The position numbers and the translations under genes were made by a program. From positions 186,001-250,000 of the forward strand of contig MNJR01000026.1 in assembly GCA_001920415.1 (NCBI GenBank): a DNA stretch of 64,000 nucleotides, read 5' to 3'. The stretch is from Acidobacteria bacterium 13_1_20CM_3_53_8 (GTDB taxonomy: Bacteria; Acidobacteriota; Blastocatellia; Pyrinomonadales; Pyrinomonadaceae). Each line of letters starts with the position of its first letter. Position 1 is the first letter of the stretch. Shown here one piece after another: positions 44,529 through 53,780 of the stretch. The notes beneath the pieces are model-generated. The model was not told the origin of the DNA. It ran no database searches and saw nothing but the letters and a program-made list of their open reading frames with translations.

Positions 44529-47042
44529 CTATTGAGTACAATGCAGTTCATCTGCTTGCTTGGAGAACTCGTCAGCTTTAGGCCTATCACCTAAGCTATC
44601 ATAGATGTGCGCAATCTTCATCAAGACCGCCTTTCTGCCCGCGCAATCATTCTGGCTTTGGTAAAGCCTGACGGTCTTCATGAGAGAATCTACCTCGTTC
44701 TGTGTGTCCTGCATAATTTCATAAACGCCTGCGAGTCTTGTGAACACTATGGCTTCCGATTTGGGTTTGTTTATCTGATGGTAAACCGCAGCCTCACGCA
44801 TGAGAGTCTCGATGAGCTTCGCTCTGCTTGCGCTCGCCCCCGCTAACGGAGTGAGATGATCCACCATCATTTTTATGGTGCGCAACTCCTCATTAGGAGC
44901 ATTGAGCTTGGAGTAGCGCTGGCGAGCCTGCTCGAAATAGGTGATGGGGTCTTGGTCAGCCTCCAAGTGTACAACGTAGAAAACCCCTAGCCTGAAATAG
45001 GTTTCGGCTTCGCCTCTACTATCATGCGCAGAGTGATAAGAGATAAGCGCCCTTTTATAGTTCTCTACTGCACGCGACTTATTTCTCACGTCTGTTAGCT
45101 TAACTGTTGCGCCAGCACAATAATCACCAGTAGCGTTAAGCGCCTGCCCTTGATTCCTTAGATCACCTAGCCTCTCATAACTCCGCCGCGCATCGTCGAA
45201 ATGGTTAAGGGTCTCTTGATCTTGCCCCTCGTCCTCTCCGTCGCCTTGACCTCGTCCCCTTTCAATCTCCTCTGTTGCCTTTCCTGCTATAGAGGGATTG
45301 ATTCCGAAGGCCGCAAAAAAAGCGAGTCTCGATTGATCGGCGGCTTTTCTGTAAGCTATAGCTATATTTTCCTGGCGGCGAGCGTCACTGGCCTTAGCTT
45401 CTGCTATCACCTTCTGAGCTTTAAGTTGATCTTGGGCAGTAACCAGATCAGTGTTAGCAGTAATCAAATTACTGTTAGCATCCATCAGATCGTCTCTATT
45501 AGCCTGCAAATCATGGTAAGCGTCCAGCAGATCGTTGCTCGTTTTTTTCAATTCTCCGTTTTTCTGCTCTAGCAGCCCATTCACTCTTTTCAACTCTCGG
45601 CTTTGCCAAAGTGCATACACCGCTGACAACGCTGCGATTAAGAACATCACAGCCATCGCAATTGCGAGGAAACGGAATCGCCTTGCGCCTTTGGTCACCT
45701 CTTCCTGAGCAGCCTTTTCGGCAGCCTGACTTGCGGCCTCTTCTTTCTCCCGCTCCTGAAAATAGTTCGTTGTCCAGGCAAGGATCGGCTGGGCTAAAAC
45801 GTCGTGGAAGATTTCGTAGCGCTCTACTCCTCTAAGCCCTATGGGTGGCGAGACCGGGCGCAAGATGCGCACTTCGGGTGAGCTGAGAAGGTTGATGACA
45901 GAATTAACGCGATTTGCCGGTTGCTTGGCAAAGAAAATTAGATCGGCGCTCGTGTGGGCGATCTTCATGCCGCCGGGCGTGACGAGTTGGTGGAAGAGCT
46001 TGGCGGCGATTTTCTGGCTCTCTTTATCCGCTAACTCGTTCTTCATGACCTCGTCAAGATGCGTGCGCACGATCATCGTCGCACTGGAAGTATTCGTCTT
46101 CTCATCTGCTAGACTCTGATATGTGCTTCGTCGCAGTACGTTCGAGCCTGCCTTTCTCTCATCATCCCAGAGCCTGGTTAACACCATCTGCAAGAACGGC
46201 GTTTCGATTCTTACGTCTTCTGCTCCGTCTGAGGCTTCGTCATTCGTCTGCACTTGTCCTTGTCCAGCTAAATCGAGTGTGACTCTGCCCGTCCTCAAGT
46301 CTTCGAGCAAGTCATTGACCAGCGCAGCCTCTATTTTTACCGGAGGGTCTTGCGCCAACTCTTTATTATAGGTCGCTAAAGGTCCGAGAATCGCTTCTTC
46401 CGCCGAATCGCGGTCGAGGTGATCAAGACGCAGTAGGTTCCCCATAATTGTGGGGATGCGCCGTTGAAAACGATCAAGCTTGCTCAACCCGTCATCGCGC
46501 ATCGCCAGCAAGAAGTGAGCGTTCACGTCCTGCCGATTGACTGCCCTTGCGAACTGTGCTTCGAAGCTATAGCCGTTTAGGTCTATAGAGTCCGGGTGGT
46601 AGAGAAAATATTCCTCAAACTGATCGAGAATGAAGAAGATTAAGCAGTGCGAGGCGCGAATGCATTTGGACAGAAATTTATCCAGCGGTAATGTTTCGTC
46701 AACGTTGACCTCTATGTTAGGAGTTTTTTTTTCAGTTTTTTCTTTGACGGCGCGAAGCACCTCGCTTTTGAACGCGGACAGAAAATTCTCATCCTGCCAG
46801 TGGCGGAAGACAACGACGACAACGTCCTTCTCCTCTTTCAGCTTTCGCGCCACGCCCGCCTGTAGCACAGAGCTTTTTCCCACGCCGCTCGCCCCGTAAA
46901 GCACGGTCAAGGGCGAGGCGTAAAGGTTCGAGATGATGATCTCTGTGTCCTTATTTCGACCGAAGAAATAGTCGCCGTCCATTTGGTCATAAGGCTGCAG
47001 GCCCTTGTACGGGCAGAAGTTCTCGGCTCGTTTCTTATTCAT
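44529..47042 (-). CDS. nSTAND-type NTPase with membrane segment, coiled coil and TPR tail
   Basis: An 837-residue protein. The ATG at 47042 overlaps the SIR2 stop by 8 nt, with GAGG upstream. It begins with the nSTAND1-style PYKGLQPYDQMDGDYFFGRN, then Walker A GASGVGKS (residues ~50-57) and Walker B FFILDQFEEYF (~137-147), followed by an LLAMRDDGLSKLDRF helical region. A transmembrane helix is at ~457-479 (FLAIAMAVMFLIAALSAVYA), a heptad coiled coil at ~482-570 with ANxNL/ANTDL repeats, and TPR-like helices at ~610-835 (ESYRRL-like ARRSYERLGDLRNQGQALNA). STAND proteins switch between ADP/closed and ATP/oligomeric forms after sensing a trigger. Here it is probably the sensor or switch for the two upstream enzymes; this is inference from the operon. 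Confidence 0.85.
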   Translation of the reverse strand: MNKKRAENFCPYKGLQPYDQMDGDYFFGRNKDTEIIISNLYASPLTVLYGASGVGKSSVLQAGVARKLKEEKDVVVVVFRHWQDENFLSAFKSEVLRAVKEKTEKKTPNIEVNVDETLPLDKFLSKCIRASHCLIFFILDQFEEYFLYHPDSIDLNGYSFEAQFARAVNRQDVNAHFLLAMRDDGLSKLDRFQRRIPTIMGNLLRLDHLDRDSAEEAILGPLATYNKELAQDPPVKIEAALVNDLLEDLRTGRVTLDLAGQGQVQTNDEASDGAEDVRIETPFLQMVLTRLWDDERKAGSNVLRRSTYQSLADEKTNTSSATMIVRTHLDEVMKNELADKESQKIAAKLFHQLVTPGGMKIAHTSADLIFFAKQPANRVNSVINLLSSPEVRILRPVSPPIGLRGVERYEIFHDVLAQPILAWTTNYFQEREKEEAASQAAEKAAQEEVTKGARRFRFLAIAMAVMFLIAALSAVYALWQSRELKRVNGLLEQKNGELKKTSNDLLDAYHDLQANRDDLMDANSNLITANTDLVTAQDQLKAQKVIAEAKASDARRQENIAIAYRKAADQSRLAFFAAFGINPSIAGKATEEIERGRGQGDGEDEGQDQETLNHFDDARRSYERLGDLRNQGQALNATGDYCAGATVKLTDVRNKSRAVENYKRALISYHSAHDSRGEAETYFRLGVFYVVHLEADQDPITYFEQARQRYSKLNAPNEELRTIKMMVDHLTPLAGASASRAKLIETLMREAAVYHQINKPKSEAIVFTRLAGVYEIMQDTQNEVDSLMKTVRLYQSQNDCAGRKAVLMKIAHIYDSLGDRPKADEFSKQADELHCTQ

Positions 47043-48237
47043 GAGACGCCTCACTTTCCGCCTGCAATGCAGGGCTTTCCGGCATAACCTCTTCTTGTAG
47101 GCGCTTCACGAAGGCCGCAATGTCAGCGTTATAAATCTTGATGCCACGCGCATCCCACAATGCTCTCTCTAAGAGCGTCGGCCTGTATTTGATAGCCCAC
47201 GAAGAGAGGAACTCTGTGCTGATGTCTTCCTCGTCCTCCTCGTCCTCCTCGTCATAGTCGTCGTCCTGCTCTTCCGCAACCAACTCCTCCGGGGTTGCTG
47301 CTTCCCCTGCCGCCTCTTCCCGCTTTTCAGCGGCCTCTTGAGCAGCCAACAAGGGTTGTTCAATCACGTCATCAAGCTTGCTTTTTCTCTTACTCGGCAG
47401 AACATCACGTAGATTTCTCAGTACAACACGAAGATTCCAGTCGTTTAAGCCATAGCCCAGAAAGAGAAAATGGCGCGTGCGGAAGTAAGGCATAAAGATG
47501 GCCGGGACAGCCGTGTGCCCCGTCATGCGCGAGAGGAAATCTACATAATCCTCTTCCGTTATCACATAGCTGTCCCATTTACGTTTTGGACGACAGAGCG
47601 TTCCATGCATCTTGTAAATAACTGTTGTGGTTTTAAGGTCTATGTGAAGCGTGTTCGGGGTCACGGCCTTAGGCTCGCGCTCGCCGTGCTTCCACCAGAG
47701 CACGGAACCCTTTGCGTCCTCACTATCGGTCGGGTAAACGACGAGGTCGTAGGGACGACCGACAAGCTTAAAAGCGGTCTCGGTGAGATCGTCATAGTTC
47801 GTGGTGACGATCAGGAGCGGCGTATTTATCGAAGCCAGGTAAGTGTGTATGTCACATAATTCAAAGTTACGTTTGAAAATTTTTCGCAAACGCTGTCGTA
47901 GATCACTGCGCGAGACGGTGATTGAATAGTACGAGGATACCTTAGCCAGATCCTCCAAATCATGTTTCTCATCGGACGGAAAGCTACATTGTCTAGCTAA
48001 ATACTTTGACAATTCGGAACCGCGCGGTAAGAAATTCGATTCATTTGGCTTCCATTCTGCCTCTGGCGGTCTGCGTGAATTTACGCCCGCACCCAAAAAC
48101 ACCACGACTTTCCCTTCTCTTAATAATTCCTTTATGACGAGATATGGTGGCTCCAATTCTTTCAAACCGGCTTCGCCATTTTGAACGGACGCAGGTTGGT
48201 TTACAGTGACTTTGTTATCGGGGAATGGACTGGACAT
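47035..48237 (-). CDS. SIR2-like (SIR2_2) domain protein, possible NADase
   Basis: A 400-residue protein; AGGAGA lies 7 nt before the ATG. The Rossmann-type SIR2 core is clear: VVVFLGAGVN (residues ~44-53), VTTNYDDLTETAF with Asn147 and Asp149, YKMHGTL with His211, and FLFLGYGLNDWNLR (~257-270). The Asn and His correspond to catalytic positions of NAD-cleaving SIR2 effectors such as ThsA and DSR proteins; NADase activity is inferred. After the core is an Ala/Glu-rich segment and a very acidic tract (residues ~322-338), then a conserved tail. It is translationally coupled to the STAND gene and 54 nt downstream of the patatin gene. Confidence 0.87.
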   Translation of the reverse strand: MSSPFPDNKVTVNQPASVQNGEAGLKELEPPYLVIKELLREGKVVVFLGAGVNSRRPPEAEWKPNESNFLPRGSELSKYLARQCSFPSDEKHDLEDLAKVSSYYSITVSRSDLRQRLRKIFKRNFELCDIHTYLASINTPLLIVTTNYDDLTETAFKLVGRPYDLVVYPTDSEDAKGSVLWWKHGEREPKAVTPNTLHIDLKTTTVIYKMHGTLCRPKRKWDSYVITEEDYVDFLSRMTGHTAVPAIFMPYFRTRHFLFLGYGLNDWNLRVVLRNLRDVLPSKRKSKLDDVIEQPLLAAQEAAEKREEAAGEAATPEELVAEEQDDDYDEEDEEDEEDISTEFLSSWAIKYRPTLLERALWDARGIKIYNADIAAFVKRLQEEVMPESPALQAESEASHE

Positions 48238-48291
48238 AACTATTCTCCTGAGTGGAAATTTTCTGCGGCGGACATGCGCGTTTTTTCGAAA

Positions 48292-50097
48292 CTAAAAGTT
48301 TGAAAGGCACTCTACCTTACCTTTATCATCAACAAGCAGCATGGAGACCCAATCAGATGAGACCAGTTCTTTGAACTGTTTTTCCAGCTGCTCTTTTGTG
48401 GCCTGGTACATGTGGTCGAAGGCTAGCGCGGCCTGTTCTGTTTTCCAGAATTCCGCTGTCGAGATGATAAGTTCCGGCGCGGGGCAGATTGAGAAGACGC
48501 TAACCTTTTTATGCTTGCGCTCGTAACCCCGCTCTTCATCGCTCAACTGCTGAGCCTCGACGTGTCCATCCGCATTCGACTGCGTCTGTAAACAGTTCTC
48601 AATGCGAAGCATTTGCGTGAGCGGTTCCACGAGCGGCAAAATATCCTGCGCCGTGACCTTATTTTTGAGAGACTCTACTTCGTGATGAATCTTGAGCAGC
48701 GTGCCCTCGTAATTTTTCACCCTTTCACGCAGGCCAGCCAGTTCGTTGTAGAGGTAGATCATCTTGAAAGCGTTTCGTTCCAGTATCCCCTGGCGAATGC
48801 TCATTACGCGCAGGATGCGCCTGATGACAGACTTCTTGTTAATGTCTTCTTCTTCAAAGCTGGCGTTAAGCGGGAGTATGAAAAGCAGGTCGCACTTCTC
48901 AATCTCTGTGCCGAACTGAATCGGGAGGTTGTCTATCACGCCGCCATCTTCGAAAAGGTCTTTACCTATTGGCGTGTATTCAAAAAGCGGCGGCAGATCC
49001 ATTGAGGAGAAGACCCCAGTGCAAATGTCGTCCAAGTCTTTGGCCCCGCGCTTGGCGTCGTACGGCGTGGTCGAAGGCGGCTTTGAGCCTGGTAAGTTTC
49101 TGCCAACGTGATTGAGGTTGCGTCGGTTGGTCATAAACTCCAACCGCGCCTTCTGCACGTTCGACTGAGTGAAGTAGAAATGGATTGAGTCTTTGGCCTT
49201 CGGATTTTCGGCGTGGCGCAGCAGTTGACGACCGGCCTCTGTAGCTACTTGCTGCCCCACACTGTTCTTGCCGCCGAAGAGCGATCTGAAACTCTCGCGC
49301 CAAGGCTCGTTGGAGAGGATGAAGTTCTGGCGCGTCGGGACATACTTAACGGGACTTATTAGAGTCTCCACGTCCACCTTGCTCCACCAACTTTTTAGCG
49401 GGCCGCAGCCTTCCTCTTCACCTTTAATCAACCCTGCCAGCCAGAATAGCGCGTTCCATGAGCCGATTGATGTACCCGCGATCATCTTCACTCTATGATG
49501 AGCTTTGTGACGCTCCAGGAACTCGTAGATGGCTTGCATCGCTCCTGCTTGATAAGCCCCTTTAGCGCCGCCGCCGGACAAGATGATTCCTATCCTCTCA
49601 TAACCATAGAGAGGGTTCGTCTCATCAATGTCCTCATCTGACGATAGCAGCGGCAGGGGTGGCGCGGGCGGCTCAATCTTGATGGCTTTACGCCGCCACC
49701 AGCGATAGTAGATTTCGCCTGCGATGCCGTAGCTCAGGACGGTTCCACATAGCGCGAACGTCAGAATGAATACCGACTCGATGATATTGATAAACGCTAA
49801 TAGAATGTTCCCGACCGGACTTGCAGCAAGCATTCCTTGCTGTATGAATCCCGCTGCCTCGAGTAGAGAATGATTGAGTAAAGGAAAGAGCCAGAGCGTT
49901 AGCTGCGGGAAAATTAAGAGAAACCAGCCTGCGAGGATAGCGAAGAACGGTACGGTGAATCTCCATGGGAGATGCCTGAAAGCCCACCTGTTGATTGCCC
50001 TGATAGCTCCCCAGATGACCAGCGGGAGCAGCCAAGGCTCAATCAGAACTCTGGTCGGTGATCTCCGCCCTTCTCCGGTCTGGGTTACGGCGCTCAT
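48292..50097 (-). CDS. Membrane-anchored patatin-like phospholipase
   Basis: A 601-residue protein. The N-terminal ~135 residues have three hydrophobic segments (e.g. VPFFAILAGWFLLIFP; ILLAFINIIESVFILTFAL). The patatin domain has the full catalytic set: oxyanion loop SGGGAKGAYQAG (174-185), nucleophile Ser210 in AGTSIGSWNA, and Asp384 in FEDGGVIDNLP. The C-terminal ~200 residues include helices and a coiled coil (LAGLRERVKNYEGTLLKIHH). Patatins hydrolyse acyl chains of membrane lipids and serve as effectors in CBASS (CapV) and other defence systems. It is the first gene of an operon with SIR2 and STAND genes; GGAG is 8 nt before the ATG. Confidence 0.9.
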   Translation of the reverse strand: MSAVTQTGEGRRSPTRVLIEPWLLPLVIWGAIRAINRWAFRHLPWRFTVPFFAILAGWFLLIFPQLTLWLFPLLNHSLLEAAGFIQQGMLAASPVGNILLAFINIIESVFILTFALCGTVLSYGIAGEIYYRWWRRKAIKIEPPAPPLPLLSSDEDIDETNPLYGYERIGIILSGGGAKGAYQAGAMQAIYEFLERHKAHHRVKMIAGTSIGSWNALFWLAGLIKGEEEGCGPLKSWWSKVDVETLISPVKYVPTRQNFILSNEPWRESFRSLFGGKNSVGQQVATEAGRQLLRHAENPKAKDSIHFYFTQSNVQKARLEFMTNRRNLNHVGRNLPGSKPPSTTPYDAKRGAKDLDDICTGVFSSMDLPPLFEYTPIGKDLFEDGGVIDNLPIQFGTEIEKCDLLFILPLNASFEEEDINKKSVIRRILRVMSIRQGILERNAFKMIYLYNELAGLRERVKNYEGTLLKIHHEVESLKNKVTAQDILPLVEPLTQMLRIENCLQTQSNADGHVEAQQLSDEERGYERKHKKVSVFSICPAPELIISTAEFWKTEQAALAFDHMYQATKEQLEKQFKELVSSDWVSMLLVDDKGKVECLSNF

Positions 50098-51007
50098 ACT
50101 TCCTTCTCCGTTTGCCGTCCGGCGTCAGTGTGGGATTAGCCCACGACGGGTTTTAAGTTTGCGATCAAAATGTGACCTTCGCTAATAAGTGTATGACGCT
50201 TATCCAGGCTTAATTCACAAGCGCGTGAATCAAAATAGCGATTGGAGTCGTGAGCATCTCAGGAATAGCGGAGATACTGCGAAAAACTTTGAAAGAAAGA
50301 TCGTGAACTTAGGAAGTCTATCTGACTATCCTGCGCGGCTTATTTGAGGGCGCGCCCAGAGGCTGCCTTAAGGCGCTGAAGCGAAACCTTCATGCGAGAA
50401 AGGGTCTTAGAATCATCAAAAGTACGCCTTGGCTTATACTCCTCGTCGCCTCGTCGTGTCAACTAAAATTGATTCTAATTCGTAGTCAGCGCTGGCGATT
50501 AACCCGTCATGCAAAACTTTGGTAGGCATGCCGAGCCGGAGACCCACCGATCAGCCGACGCGCGCCATCGTATGCGGCCAGGAAAGACGCAGGACGAAAA
50601 ATTCTACAAGTGTTCTCATAAATATTATGATAAGAACCATGAAAACATTTCCGAGAACTCCAGGGCTAGGGAATGTGCTAGATTGAGACTTCGTTGCGGG
50701 ACGCTTCCGCGCAAAGATACTTCTATAACTTCCCATCCTAGAAGGCGGCACGCCATTAAGATGTTTCGGTAGTGAGCTAATCTAAAAATATCAGACCGAT
50801 GAGTGCTGGCTCTTATTTCCAACCCAAGGCATTGGCCTGTGCACTCTTCCCTTGCCTTTGCCCTGTAATGCCACTATCATGTGACTTTGCAAGGCTTTGC
50901 ACGGGGTTTTCGGGTGCAAAGCTTTGGCTCGGGGAAATAATTTTTATTAACTCTATTCTTTCAGGCGCGTCCTTGTTCTGTATTTTGCGCCCAAAGGAGA
51001 AGCACTT
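50098..51007. other. Long divergent intergenic region without a recognised gene
   Basis: About 910 nt between the patatin operon and the radical SAM gene. I see no convincing coding frame; short open stretches lack codon bias and ribosome-binding sites. Near the right end a hairpin GCTTTGCAC..GTGCAAAGC (50894-50902 / 50914-50922) and AAAGGAG (50993-50999) precede the radical SAM start. The size leaves room for a small RNA, but nothing specific was recognised. Confidence 0.5.
50213..50230. promoter_or_regulatory. Candidate operator palindrome upstream of the patatin-SIR2-STAND operon
   Basis: ATTCAC-AAGCGC-GTGAAT, a perfect 6-bp inverted repeat with a palindrome-like 6-bp centre, ~115 nt upstream of the patatin start. 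It is the most regular dyad in this leader. Whether a repressor binds is unknown. Confidence 0.35.
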
Positions 51008-52984
51008 TTGTTCAGTGATAATTTCCGTCGCGGCGAATCTGAGAAGGGGAAGCTTGGCGGGGTGAAAAGCTCTCGCCTGCTTTCCGGCCTTTCGGATGTT
51101 GCGTGGAAAGCGTTTCAGTCAATCAATAGGCGGCTGCCCGAAGGCGCGGCTGTACGACCGAAGTGGGCGCCGGGGCCTCTTCTGAAATCCTACGAGCGCA
51201 CAAGCCCACCGCTCGGATTCCCGCGCGAGACCGACTCTTTATGCCCGCGCTGCGTCAAGGAAGTTCGCAGTGCCGTCATTACCGGCGAGACTACGCTTGA
51301 AACTCTGATGGACGAGCATCCGGGCGAGATTAAGGCGCAGATTCTTGAAGATAAGGGTCAGGTCATCATGCGCAAAGTCTGCCCGAAGCACGGCGAGTTT
51401 GAGGACGTGATGGCGACCGACCCCGAATTTCTGCGCCGTATAGAATCACTCTTCTTCGGCAGAGATTTCAGGGCGGCTGAAGATAAAGAGGTTCATCGTC
51501 ACGGAACTTCAAACATTAAATTCGGGCGCGGCGCTGTGCTGACGGTTGATTTAACCAACCGCTGCAACATGATGTGCAACCCGTGCTTCATGGACGCAAA
51601 CCAGGTCGGCTATGTTCACGAGCCAACGTTCGAGGACACGAAAGCTATCTTAGACCGCGCAGTCTCTTTCAAGCCGCGCCGTCAGATAATAATTCTCTTC
51701 TCCGGCGGCGAGCCTACGCTTTCACCATATTTTCTTGACGCCGTTGCTTACGCCAAGAAGGTCGGCTTTTATCGAATACTCGCCGCAACGAACGGCATTC
51801 GCTACGCCGAAGACATAGAATTTTGTAAAGCTGCAAAAGCCGCAGGCCAGCACGGCGTTTATTTGCAGTTCGACGGCGTCTCGGAAGAGAAGAACAAGCA
51901 TCGCGGCGTAGGCAATCTCTTCGACGTGAAACTCCGGGCGATTGAGAATCTTGCTTCAGTAGGAATCAAGGTCACGCTCGTCACCACAATCGTCAATACA
52001 ATCAATAACGATGCGATAGGCCAGATAGTAGAGTTCGCTGCAAAGAACATTGATAAAGTTCAGACGATTGCGTTTCAACCTGTCTCGTTCACAGGACGCG
52101 ACGAAGACGTGCCGGACGACGTGCGCATACGACAGCGCTACACGCTCTCAGGCATGACGCACGATCTCAAAGACCAACTCGCCGGAAAACTTCAACCTCT
52201 GCGCGACTGGTTCCCGCTCTCTTCGTACTCAGCATTCACTTCCGTGATGGACATGCTTCAGGGCGCGGACGCTCCATGGGGCTGGTCTTCCTGCAACTGC
52301 CATCCGAACTGCGGCATATTCACGCTCGCCGTAGTTAATCGAAAAACGGGCGAGTTCAAATCGCTCTTCGAGTTCTTTGACTACGAGCAGTTCATGCACG
52401 ACGTTTCCGTCATCACTGATACGGCGCGCGGGCGAAAACTCTCTTACGCGCAGCTTGCTATGGCTATCATGCGAAACTTCCACGCGGAGCGAGCGCCGGA
52501 AGGTTTCCCGATTTCTCAGATCATAAATCTCTTCCGCCCGTCTTCGACCAGTTCTAATTCAGATCGCAACGACCGCATGAAGACGCAGAGCGCGGCGGAA
52601 GACACATCGGACGTGTGGCGCGTGCTCTGTGTAGAGGGCATGTGGTTTCAGGATTTATTCAACTACGATTTCCGCCGCACGGAGATGTGCGTCATTCCTT
52701 ACGGCACGCAGGAAGGCGAGATAAGTTTCTGCGCTTACAACACAGGCGTGGGCTGGCGGCAGATTATAGAAAATATGCACAAGACCGCCAACCTATCGGA
52801 GTGGTACAGCGAGCACGGTCGTCACCCCGTCTACGCCAAAGGCCACAACGTGCCCGGCATAGCCAAGACCAACTCGCTCAGTTTGCCAATAGTCAGCGCG
52901 ATTCTGGCAGAAGACAGCGACGGGCAAGACAAGAAGGTTTCGCCTTACCTCATTGAGGAAGAACAGGAAGAGATAAGCGTCTAG
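51008..52984 (+). CDS. Tetraether-lipid-synthase (Tes/MJ0619)-like radical SAM protein
   Basis: A 658-residue protein starting with TTG at 51008, supported by AAAGGAG 8 nt upstream. The radical SAM cluster motif CNMMCNPC (Cys186, 190, 193) follows LTVDLTNR. SGGEPTLSPYF binds SAM, and GVYLQFDGVSEE is a typical downstream strand. An N-terminal Cys pair (CPRC, 79-82) with KVCPKHGEF, and a later CNCHPNCG, suggest extra metal clusters, as in the Tes family that couples two lipid tails to make membrane-spanning lipids. Acidobacteria make such lipids (iso-diabolic acid and branched tetraethers), so a membrane-lipid role is plausible; function is inferred from family pattern. A strong terminator follows at 53000. 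Confidence 0.8.
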   Translation: MFSDNFRRGESEKGKLGGVKSSRLLSGLSDVAWKAFQSINRRLPEGAAVRPKWAPGPLLKSYERTSPPLGFPRETDSLCPRCVKEVRSAVITGETTLETLMDEHPGEIKAQILEDKGQVIMRKVCPKHGEFEDVMATDPEFLRRIESLFFGRDFRAAEDKEVHRHGTSNIKFGRGAVLTVDLTNRCNMMCNPCFMDANQVGYVHEPTFEDTKAILDRAVSFKPRRQIIILFSGGEPTLSPYFLDAVAYAKKVGFYRILAATNGIRYAEDIEFCKAAKAAGQHGVYLQFDGVSEEKNKHRGVGNLFDVKLRAIENLASVGIKVTLVTTIVNTINNDAIGQIVEFAAKNIDKVQTIAFQPVSFTGRDEDVPDDVRIRQRYTLSGMTHDLKDQLAGKLQPLRDWFPLSSYSAFTSVMDMLQGADAPWGWSSCNCHPNCGIFTLAVVNRKTGEFKSLFEFFDYEQFMHDVSVITDTARGRKLSYAQLAMAIMRNFHAERAPEGFPISQIINLFRPSSTSSNSDRNDRMKTQSAAEDTSDVWRVLCVEGMWFQDLFNYDFRRTEMCVIPYGTQEGEISFCAYNTGVGWRQIIENMHKTANLSEWYSEHGRHPVYAKGHNVPGIAKTNSLSLPIVSAILAEDSDGQDKKVSPYLIEEEQEEISV

Positions 52985-52999
52985 CCTTATCATTTATTA

Positions 53000-53047
53000 C
53001 TAAAATGAATGAGGGCGGCTCATCCTTGCCGCCCTCATTCATTTTAG
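53000..53047. terminator. Bidirectional terminator
   Basis: A near-perfect 20-bp stem (CTAAAATGAATGAGGGCGGC / complementary arm) with a short loop between the convergent radical SAM and small secreted protein genes; it overlaps the latter's stop by four bases. A- and T-rich flanks serve both strands. Confidence 0.9.
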
Positions 53048-53535
53048 TGATTAGCTCTCTCATCGTCCTCGATCTTCTTCTTAAGGTACTTGGCTAATTT
53101 TTCTGCGGTGCTTCTTTCACCTCTGTTAGCGCTGCCTCTGTGCGATGAATCTGCATATACTACGACCCTGGTTCTAACGTTAACTATCTGAATGCTGGCA
53201 GAAGCTGACGAGCGCGCATCTCCCAGGAAAATTGTCTTGGCCCATCCAGCTTTCTTCGTCTCATGTGTGCCGGTAATCTCGAAATCGGCTTGCTCCCGGT
53301 CGGCAACAATAACTAAAGGCACGCCCTTTTTTCGAAAAGCTGCTGCAAGGTATGAGTCGAAGCCATTCATCGGGGCAATATAGATTCTTGAATTTCTGGG
53401 GATTCTTGTATCTGCCGGAGCGGGAGAAGAAGTGCTTCCTGTTACAGGGTGACTGGAATTACCTTGCGCTAATCCTATTAGACCGCAGGAAAGCAGAAGT
53501 GTAAGAAATAGAGTGACTGTCAAGAGGAGTTTCAT
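53044..53535 (-). CDS. Small secreted protein of unknown function
   Basis: A 163-residue protein with a signal peptide (hydrophobic residues 3-22, ending GLIGLAQG; a Cys at 17 is not in a good lipobox). After a Ser/Pro-rich linker, residues ~48-160 have an alternating alpha/beta pattern: RIYIAPMNGFDSYLAAAFRK, VPLVIVADREQADFEITGTH, ASIQIVNVRTRVVVYADSS, and a basic C-terminal helix. The layout recalls small periplasmic proteins related to assembly or stress lipoproteins, but I do not recognise the family. It shares a bidirectional terminator with the radical SAM gene. Confidence 0.75.
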   Translation of the reverse strand: MKLLLTVTLFLTLLLSCGLIGLAQGNSSHPVTGSTSSPAPADTRIPRNSRIYIAPMNGFDSYLAAAFRKKGVPLVIVADREQADFEITGTHETKKAGWAKTIFLGDARSSASASIQIVNVRTRVVVYADSSHRGSANRGERSTAEKLAKYLKKKIEDDERANH

Positions 53536-53697
53536 ATTATTCCTTTCTTTTGTGAGTTACAGGTTTTTGCCAGGCAAAGGGCTAGAACAAGTCTACTTGC
53601 CATGCGGCGCGAACAATATATCTAAATGGATGTTTCAGTCAAGAATCAAACTTCAAATTCGCAAAAACTTTTTCATAAGGAATAGGCTATACAAAGT

Positions 53698-53765
53698 TAG
53701 AAGCTGTTTGGAAAAGCATCTGCGGCGAGAACCTCATACAGCCGCTTTTTCAAACAGTTTCTTAG
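53698..53765. repeat. Isolated inverted repeat
   Basis: The arms AAGCTGTTTGGAAAAGC (53701-53717) and GCTTTTTCAAACAGTTT (53744-53760) enclose a smaller GCGGC/GCCGC stem. A related TTTCAAACAGCCTCT word occurs near 30076. It lies between the small secreted gene and the HisKA gene. Confidence 0.5.
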
Positions 53766-53780
53766 AGATTAAGCTACGCT

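Noticed and set aside
50509-50772. Small plus-strand gene of 87 codons upstream of the radical SAM gene
   Set aside because: It has no ribosome-binding site, the composition is unlike neighbouring genes, and overlapping frames on the other strand are equally open.
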